A stretch of 64,000 nt of DNA from Elephas maximus indicus (Eukaryota > Chordata > Mammalia > Proboscidea > Elephantidae): the NCBI RefSeq assembly GCF_024166365.1, contig NC_064830.1:93984968-94048967 (forward strand), given 5' to 3'. The notes under the pieces were generated by a model. The model worked only from the letters and a program-made list of their open reading frames with translations, was not told where the DNA came from and made no database searches. This document shows positions 57,270-64,000 of the stretch, one piece after another (position 1 is the stretch's first letter; each line of letters begins with the position of its first letter). The position numbers were made by a program, and so were the translations under genes.

Positions 57270-57325
57270 GGGGGGTGTGTGTGTGTGTGCGCGCGCGTGC
57301 ACGCGTGTGCGTGCGTGTGAGTGTG
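57270..57325. repeat. (TG)n/(CG)n alternating tract
   Basis: GTGTGTGTGTGCGCGCGCGT and continuing alternating purine-pyrimidine for about 55 bases. Confidence 0.85.
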
Positions 57326-57906
57326 TAAAATTAACGTATTGTTGTTAGCTGCCATTGAGCTGACCTCCAACCTACAGCAACCCCATGCACAATGGAATAA
57401 AATGCTGCCCAGTCCTGCTCCATTCCCATGATCCTTTACAAATTGGACCATTGTGATCCACAGGGTTTTCACTGGCTGATTTGCAGAAGTAGATCTCCAG
57501 GCTTTTCTTTCTAGTCCATCTTAGACACTTTCACTGAAGCTTGTTTGGCACCTGTCTTAGTTATCTAGTGTTGCTACAACACAGATACCACATGCGAGCG
57601 GCTTTAACAAACAGAAATTTATTTGCTCACATTTAGGATACTAGAAGTCCAAATTCAGGGTGCTGGCTCTAGCGGAAGGCTTTCTCTCTGTCGGCTGGAG
57701 GAAGGTCCTTGTCTTTTTTCAGCGTCTGTTACTCGGCAATGTCATGTGGCGTGGCATCTGCCTTCCTCTGTCTCTGCTTGCTTGCTGTTTGCTTAAGCTG
57801 CTCTTTCATATCACAAAAGAGATTGATTTAAGACACACCCTACACTGATACCACCTCATGAACATAAAAAAGAAAACCCACTCCCAAATGGGATTATAAC
57901 CACTAT

Positions 57907-58056
57907 CCAAAAAAAAAAAACAAAACTGCTTGCCCTCGAGTCAATTCTGACAGAGTAGAACTGCCCCATAGGGTTTCCAAGACATGGCTGGTGGATTCAA
58001 ACTGCTGACCTTTTGGTTAGCAGCCAAGCTCTTAACCACTATGCCACGAGGGCTCC
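57907..58056 (-). repeat. tRNA-derived SINE, left of a tandem pair
   Basis: Minus strand, inserted in a MaLR-type LTR, flanked by ATAACCACTAT (57896-57906) and ATAACCGCTAT (58057-58067). Confidence 0.85.
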
Positions 58057-58067
58057 ATAACCGCTAT

Positions 58068-58226
58068 AAAAATCCCTTTGCTGTCAAGTCAATTCTTACA
58101 CATAGCGACCCTATAGGACGGAGTACAACTGCCCCACAGAGTTTCCAAGGAGCACATGGTGGATTTGAACTGCTGACCTTTTGGTTAGCAGCCATAAATC
58201 TTAACCACTACACCACCAGGGCTTCC
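58068..58226 (-). repeat. tRNA-derived SINE, right of a tandem pair
   Basis: Minus strand, flanked by the shared ATAACCGCTAT (58057-58067) and by ATAACCACTAT (58227-58237). It appears to have reused the neighbouring copy's target duplication. Confidence 0.85.
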
Positions 58227-58693
58227 ATAACCACTATAGGGGCTAGGATTTCCAACACATACTTTTGGGTGACACAATTCAATCCATAACAGCATCATAG
58301 CAACACACAAGCCACCACCGATGGAGGGTGACAGCTGTGTATGAGATGGATCGGCTGGGAATCGAACTCAGGTCTCCTGCTGGAAGGGGAGACTTCTACC
58401 ACTGCACCACCAATGCCTCACTTATTAATATATATAACATATATGTTTTCCCTTATTCTGTCTGTTAATATTATCTGTGGCATTCTTTGTTGTTTGAGTT
58501 TGTCCAATCCACCAATTTTTTACCTTAATAGTTTGTGCTTTGGGGCTTTTGTTTCAGCGTTCTAGCCCCACTTCTAAATCACATATGTGTACTCCTGCAT
58601 TTGCTTTTCACACTTAGGTCTTTAATCCACCTGGAGTCTACCTTTGTCTGTAGTATAAATGCATTCTTTGTTAGATTAATCCTAGGTACTACG

Positions 58694-59211
58694 TGTCTTA
58701 GTTAGCTAGTGCTTCTATAACAGATATACCACGAGTGGGTGGCTTTAACAAACAGAAATTCATTCTCTCAGCCTAGGAAGCTAGAAGTCAGAATTCAGGG
58801 AGCCAGCTCCAGTGGAAGCCTTTCTTTTTCAGTTCTGGGAGAAGGTCCTTGTCATCAATCTTCCACTGGTCTAGGAGCTTCTCAGTGCAGGGACCCCAGG
58901 TCCAAAGGATGCACTTTGCTCCTAGCTCTTCTTTCTTGGTGGTATGAAGTCCTCCCTCTCTCTCCTTGCTTCTCCCTTTTATATCTCAAAAGAGATTGAT
59001 TCAAGATACAACCTACTCCTGTAGATTGAGTTCTGTCTCATTAACATAACTGCTTGTAATTCTGCCTCATTAACAACATAGAGGTTAGGATTTACAACAC
59101 ATAGGATAATCACATCAGATCACAAAATGGTGGACAACCACACAATACTGAGAATCATGGCCTAGCCAAGTTGACATATATTTTTGGGGGAATCTAATTC
59201 AATTCATGACA
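58694..59211 (-). mobile_element. solo LTR, same family as 57553-58291
   Basis: TG...CA ends, 5-bp target duplication CTACG/CTATG at 58689-58693 and 59212-59216. Shares long blocks with its neighbour (GGCTTTAACAAACAGAAATT, CTAGAAGTC.., GAAGGTCCTTGTC). Inserted into an antisense L1. Confidence 0.65.
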
Positions 59212-60789
59212 CTATGTAATTTTTTTTGCTAGAGTAAATATCTTTTGTTGTTGTTGTTCAATTTGCTAACTGGCATTGCTGGTGGAGAAATTTTCTAAAC
59301 ACTTTTTCTACACCCCACAGCCACTCAGCATGCCAAGCCCTCGGCCATGGAACTGGGGGTCACTGTGTCCACCCCCAGAATAAGTAGGTACTTCAGGCAG
59401 ACCCAAGGGAGGAGTCAGCTGAGGAGACAGCCCCTTTCTCTCACCCCTTCTCCATCCTCAAGTTTGTAAGACAACAGCTCCTTGATACAATAAAAGACAA
59501 CATTCCCCAAGGCTAAGCAGGTGTCTGCCCCTTTAAGAACACCTCGGGGTAGGGTTAAGGTGCAGTTAGGGGTCAAAAGTAGAGGCATAACTGGGCCCTC
59601 TAGGACTCCTCACAAGAGCTGATTGTGCCATCTCTTCCCAACTCCTCACTTGGTGACATCAAGCTGGAACTCGGCCACAGTATAAGTATTTCACAATGGA
59701 ATGAGCAAGCTCAACAAATTAGACTTTTTTTCCTTTTTTTCCAGAGACCTAATTTACCAGCATAGTGGGAGTCTTCCCTTCTCCTTCTGGGGCCCTGACT
59801 GCCTCATCAGGCTTAGCCCCAAACTGGCCTTTCCCCGGGGAACTTTCTCCAAGAACCCTGAATGGCCAAGAGGAAGTGAACAAGTAAGGGAAACTCACAG
59901 ACCCAGCTTCCAGCCTGCATGTGGGCACAGCCCCCACCCCATCACCCCTTCTGCCTGCCTCCTAGATGTGGCTGTCATGAAGCCAGAAGACTCAGAACCC
60001 CAAAACCCAGCTCTGTGCCTGCAGCGGAGTAGCTCTAAATACAGCTTTGTGGACTGAATGAAAAAATCCTCCTAGAATTTATTTTTGGTGATATGAGATT
60101 CGAATTATTATTTATTTTTTTCTGGAAAGTTAGCCAGTTATTCAAACACCAAAATACTGAATAAGCCACCCTTTCCCTGTTGCTTTGAAATACCACTTTT
60201 GTCATACACTACAGACTTACAGAGTCCCCACTGTCAGCTGTCAGCTTGATTTGGGACAAGAACTGAAGGGGGGTCTACACCCACTGTTCTGCTCGGGTCA
60301 CAAGCTTGCTCAGGTTGCCCCAACCACCAAGTGCAGGAATCAGGGGCCTTCACAGTCCTAGAGGGGTCCAGGAGTCCCCTCTGGTCCTGTACTCATCCTG
60401 AGGCTACTGCAGGTGACACTCCTCTCCTCCACCCCCACTCCAGCCTATGGGGCCAACCAGCAGCTCACCCGGCGCTGAATAAGCACCTCTCAGCAATGGC
60501 ACTATGTGTTGGAAATGACAATCGTGACAAGGAAACAGGGTGGACCAGAGACCCCCTCCTCCACCCCCTGCCATGTTTCTAGTTTAGGTCAACCCTGAGG
60601 CCCTGGCACAAGCTCAGGAGGGGAGAAAAACCATACAAAGTGACCGATCCTGAACCCACTGTCCTAAGGGAGTGACACGGGGAGCCAGATTTGATGTGAC
60701 TTAGAAAAATAAAGGGTTCTATGCATCTGACACCTCAAGAGTCATGGAGACATTTATGCCATTGGTTCAGGCATCAGTATCAGACTATT

Positions 60790-61135
60790 TTTTTCACTTA
60801 CTGATTTATTCAATGAATATTAATGAGGACTCATTATGTTCCAGGCACTGTGTTAGGCAATGGGAATGTAACAGTGTGAAAGGCTGATGTGGTCCTGCTC
60901 TTACGGGACTGACCATCCAATGGAAGAGACAGATTTTAAAAAAAAAAAAAAACCTGCTGCCATCGAGTCGATTGTGCCTCATAGAGACCCTATAGGACAG
61001 AGTAGAAGTGCCCCACAGGGTTTCCAAGGAGCACCTGGTGGGTTCTAACTGCCAATCTTTTTGGGTTAGCAGCCGTAGCTCTTAACCACTACTCTACCAG
61101 GGTTTCCAGGAGACAGATAAGTAAATAGTTAATTA
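60790..61135 (+). repeat. L2 LINE relic interrupted by a SINE
   Basis: TTATTCAATGAATATTAATG, GTTCCAGGCACTGTGTTAGG, GGTCCTGCTCTTACGG are L2 3' landmarks. Other L2-like pieces: 6795-6920, 19490-19570, 29865-30000, 51020-51260 (antisense), 52475-52620 and 62985-63130. Confidence 0.55.
60935..61109 (-). repeat. tRNA-derived SINE inside an L2
   Basis: Target duplication GAGACAGAT at 60926-60934 and 61110-61118. Poly(A) run at 60937-60952 marks its tail. Confidence 0.85.
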
Positions 61136-61149
61136 CAAGAGTGTATGGT

Positions 61150-61465
61150 CTTAAGGTGATGGGAAATCTGGCAACCATTACGGGTGGCGATTGTACGACC
61201 TGACTGATGTAATGGATATCACTAAATTAAAAAGCCATAAACCAAACTCGGTGCCATCGAGCCGATTCTGACTCATAGCGACCCCGTAGGACAGAGTAGA
61301 GCTGCCCCATAGGGTTTCCAAGGAGCGCCTGGTGGATTCAAACTGCCGACTTTTTGGTTAGCAGCCGAGCTCTTAACCACCATGCCACCAGGGCTCCATC
61401 ACTAAATTATACACTTAAATATTGAATTGGCAAATGTTGTATTTTCTTTTTACAATAAATTTTTT
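61150..61465 (+). mobile_element. L1 3' end, interrupted by a SINE
   Basis: GTACGACCTGACTGATGTAA and the continuation TTATACACTTAAATATTGAA are parts of one L1 terminus split by the SINE at 61230-61397. Confidence 0.6.
61230..61397 (-). repeat. tRNA-derived SINE inside an L1 3' end
   Basis: Perfect 12-bp target duplication ATCACTAAATTA at 61218-61229 and 61398-61409. Confidence 0.87.
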
Positions 61466-64000
61466 TTCAAAAAGAGCATATAATCAATGCTATGATGGAG
61501 AAATGTGTAGCATAAATCAGGGGTTCTCAGCCTTAGCAGGCATCAGAGTTACCCAGAAGCCTTATTCAAACACAGATTGCTGAGCCCCTCCCCAGGGCTT
61601 CTGATTCATTCAGTGGGTCTGCGATGGGGGCTGAGAATTTTCATTTCAAATTTCCAGGTGATGCAGTATCAGATTGTTTTAATTATTACAACTTTACAAT
61701 ACGTCTTGCTCTATCACAGTAGGAATGATCCCTCACAACCAAAATTAACTCACCAATCATGTCATTATTTGATGAATGTCTCTTGTCTCCATTAGACTCC
61801 ATTAAACTCTAACACCCTGAGGGTAGGGATTGGGTCTGTTTTGCTCCCTGTTCTTCCCTAGTGCTTAGCCCAGGGTCTGGCACAATAGTTGTGCTCAATA
61901 GTATTTTGACTGATGATATGGGCACGTCTCTGCTCTGGCGTATCTGGCCAAGTGGCCCATGGGTGCCATCTTGTTTACAGCATCAGGCTGACACCCAGAG
62001 TTCTATGGCTTGTGCGTCCTCTCAAGAGCAGAGGCCAGCTTCCCTGTAGTGTCCTCTTTTCTTGGTCCAGACTTTCCCAGTCCTGCTGAGTCCCAGCGTG
62101 AGGGCACCAGGTCCTAGGTGTCCAGGGGGCAGGAGTGGTAGACACACCCAGCCCTGGGGAATAGTCTATACCCTAGGACCCACCTTGCTGTGGAATCTCT
62201 TGGGTGACTCACTGGGTGGGATGGGGTTCCCACCCACCTCCTGACACAGGGAAGGCTCACAAAGGCCCACCCAGTCCCTTGTCACCAAACAAGGCCCCAG
62301 CTCCATAGCAACCATTACACTCTTTCTCAGAGGAGGCCCACAGAGAGAACTGGATACCTCCAAGGGGAGCAAAGCTCTTTCCCAACCTTCCCAGCACAGA
62401 AAGCCCTCAGATCTGGAGCTCTGAACTTTGTCTGGATAGGGAGGGAAAGTGCCTGAGCCCCCAGCTTCACCCCAGCCCCCAGCTTGGCTACTGTCAGATG
62501 CTCGTCTGTGCTGATATCAAAGGGAAAAGGCCCGAAGTTCATCAGCCCTGACCTGGTACATGGTAGCCCGGCCCCATCCCGCTCTGTTTGCGTATCTCTC
62601 ACATCAGTCAGCTTCCCACCTCTCCAATCAAATTAAAGCATCATACACCCAGAATCAGAAGCCAGAAAGTTTTCTTTTAGTATGAGAGTGGTTTCTTTGA
62701 ATGAAATTTCACATTTTCAGGCTGAGGGGCAGGAGACTGTGGCTCAGCCCTGATCCCCCTGAACTTGTGGCCAAGTCCCTTCCTGCCTGGGCCTCTGTCT
62801 GCCCCCTGGGACAGTGGGCAGGTGGAGGTCAGAGCACACGGATCTTTTTAGTTTCATTCAGTGCAGTTGACACATTGTCCATTGAGGGCCTACCACATGC
62901 CATGACCATGCTGGTCACGGGCTATAGGCAGACAGCTCTAGAAGGTGTTGGGAAGAGGGCGGAAAGTTTATCCATTCCTCCTTCAATAGGTAGTCATAGA
63001 GTCACTCTACACCAGGCACAGCCTTAAGCTTTGGGGTCCCTGCTCTGATGGAGCTGACATTCTTGTTGGGAAGAACAGACATTAAACCAATGAATACAAG
63101 TATAACAGAATGTCAGGTGATGATACAGGCTCCAAAGAACAAAAGCAGGACTAGGAAGTGAAAGTTATGGAAAGTGTGCCTATTTCAGGCAAGAAGATCA
63201 TGGAAAGCTGACAAAATGACATACAAACCAAGCCTGAATGAAAGGGGAGAGGGAGAACCATGCGGTTCTCTGAGTGCAAAGGCCCTGGTTCAGTTGCCTT
63301 TTGTTATGTAACAAATGCTGCCAAATGTTAAGGCTTAAAACAACAGCCCTTTTATCATCTCTTATGATTCTGGGACTGGCCTGGGCTCAGCTGGGCAGTT
63401 CTTCTGCTCCATATGGCCTCAGCTGGGGTTGTTCATGCAGCTACATTCAACTGGGAGCTCAACACGTCTGGGGTGGCTGGAACACTCCCTCTCCACAGGG
63501 ACTCTCATTATTCTGTGGTCCAGCTTGAACTTCTTTACATGGCAGCAAGAACCCCAAGAGGACAACAATGGAAGCTGCCAGGGCTCTTAAGGGGTAAGCC
63601 TGAAAGTCTTACCGCATCACTGCTGCCAGATACCACAGCGAGAGCAAGCCACAGGCCGTCTCAGATTCAAGAGGAGGGAAGGGGGACACCACCTCTTGAT
63701 GGGAGGTGCAGCATGCACACCAGGATGGGTGGAATTGCCAGAAGCCAGCTTTGGAACAATCTAGCATAGGCCCTGAGTAGGGAGCGTCTTGTTGATGTGT
63801 TTGATGGGAGTGTGAGAAATGGTAGGAGGTGAGGTCAAGGGTTAACACAGATGGTGTAGGGCTGAGCAGGTCATTATCAGGACTTTGGCTTTTACCATGA
63901 GGGAGCAGGGAGTCACTGCAGGGTTAGAGCAGAGGAAGGGCATAGCTGACTAAGGATTTAACTAGATGGGGCCTTCGGGCACCCAGCAGGGAGGCTACTG

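Larger units (their letters stand above)
57553..58291 (-). mobile_element. solo LTR, MaLR/ERVL-like, with two SINEs inserted
   Basis: Ends are TG...CA with a 5-bp target duplication GCACC/GCATC. The sequence TTAGTTATCTAGTGTTGCTA at the left end resembles the reversed end of MLT1/MST LTRs. About 410 bases without its two SINE insertions. No internal retroviral genes. Confidence 0.65.
57340..58420 (-). repeat. old tRNA-Gly-derived SINE split by an LTR
   Basis: The tail half is at 57340-57552 and the head half at 58292-58420. On minus the head reads GCATTGGTGGTGCAGTGGTA, then GAGTTCGATTCCCAGCC, close to tRNA-Gly A and B boxes. A solo LTR (57553-58291) separates the halves. It is a SINE head, not a working tRNA gene, because the anticodon arm and acceptor pairing are broken. 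Confidence 0.7.
50410..64000. other. repeat-rich intergenic stretch upstream of UPK3BL1
   Basis: Old L2, L1 and LTR insertions fill much of it. 59290-60790 and 61470-62980 show no named repeat and no supported exon. The longest open frame there (59701-60057, plus) has no recognisable domain. Confidence 0.6.

Noticed and set aside
58345..58420. tRNA-Gly-like sequence on the minus strand
   Set aside because: It is the head of an old SINE cut by an LTR. A and B boxes are visible but the stems do not pair well, so it is not called as a tRNA gene.
59701..60057. 118-residue plus-strand open frame
   Set aside because: No recognisable domain, no splice or promoter context, and biased composition. 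It may be chance.

Overview
The window is mammalian nuclear DNA, most likely from an afrotherian and probably an elephant. It has spliced genes with GT/AG introns, a CpG-island promoter, MIR and L2 relics, an L1 3' end and MaLR-type LTRs. It also carries about 15 copies of a tRNA-derived SINE whose 3' tail (CATAGCGACC, GAGTCGATTC motifs read in reverse) matches, from memory, the AfroSINE family. The species assignment rests on recall of that family, not on a search.

Two protein-coding genes are present, both on the minus strand. (1) RASA4 (CAPRI, a calcium-responsive Ras GTPase-activating protein) runs from its start codon at 25816 to at least 615. Nineteen coding exons with in-phase splice sites were mapped by hand. 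They encode two C2 domains, a RasGAP domain with the arginine finger, and a PH domain plus Btk-type zinc motif. The C-terminal tail after residue 740 is unsettled. (2) A uroplakin-3b-like gene (UPK3BL1) runs from 50074 to 45474 in six exons: signal peptide, lumenal domain, one transmembrane helix and a short cytoplasmic tail. Every exon is recognisable, but exon 2 lacks one base, so the gene as sequenced is frameshifted. The order UPK3BL1 then RASA4, same strand, is the order I recall in human 7q22.1.

Layout: 1-25.8 kb RASA4, with introns holding SINEs, MIRs, a GACA-rich microsatellite, an LTR relic and a Tigger-like DNA transposon; 25.7-26.35 kb CpG island and promoter; 26.35-45.4 kb intergenic, with L1, RTE-clade LINE fragments, a MaLR LTR and SINEs; 45.4-50.4 kb UPK3BL1; 50.4-64 kb intergenic and repeat-rich, with no gene I can support.

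There is no sign of a bacterial, phage, CRISPR or otherwise new multi-gene system. The points worth attention are the UPK3BL1 frameshift, a 39-bp minisatellite abutting its exon 2, the uncertain RASA4 tail, and several well-dated nested insertions with intact target-site duplications.
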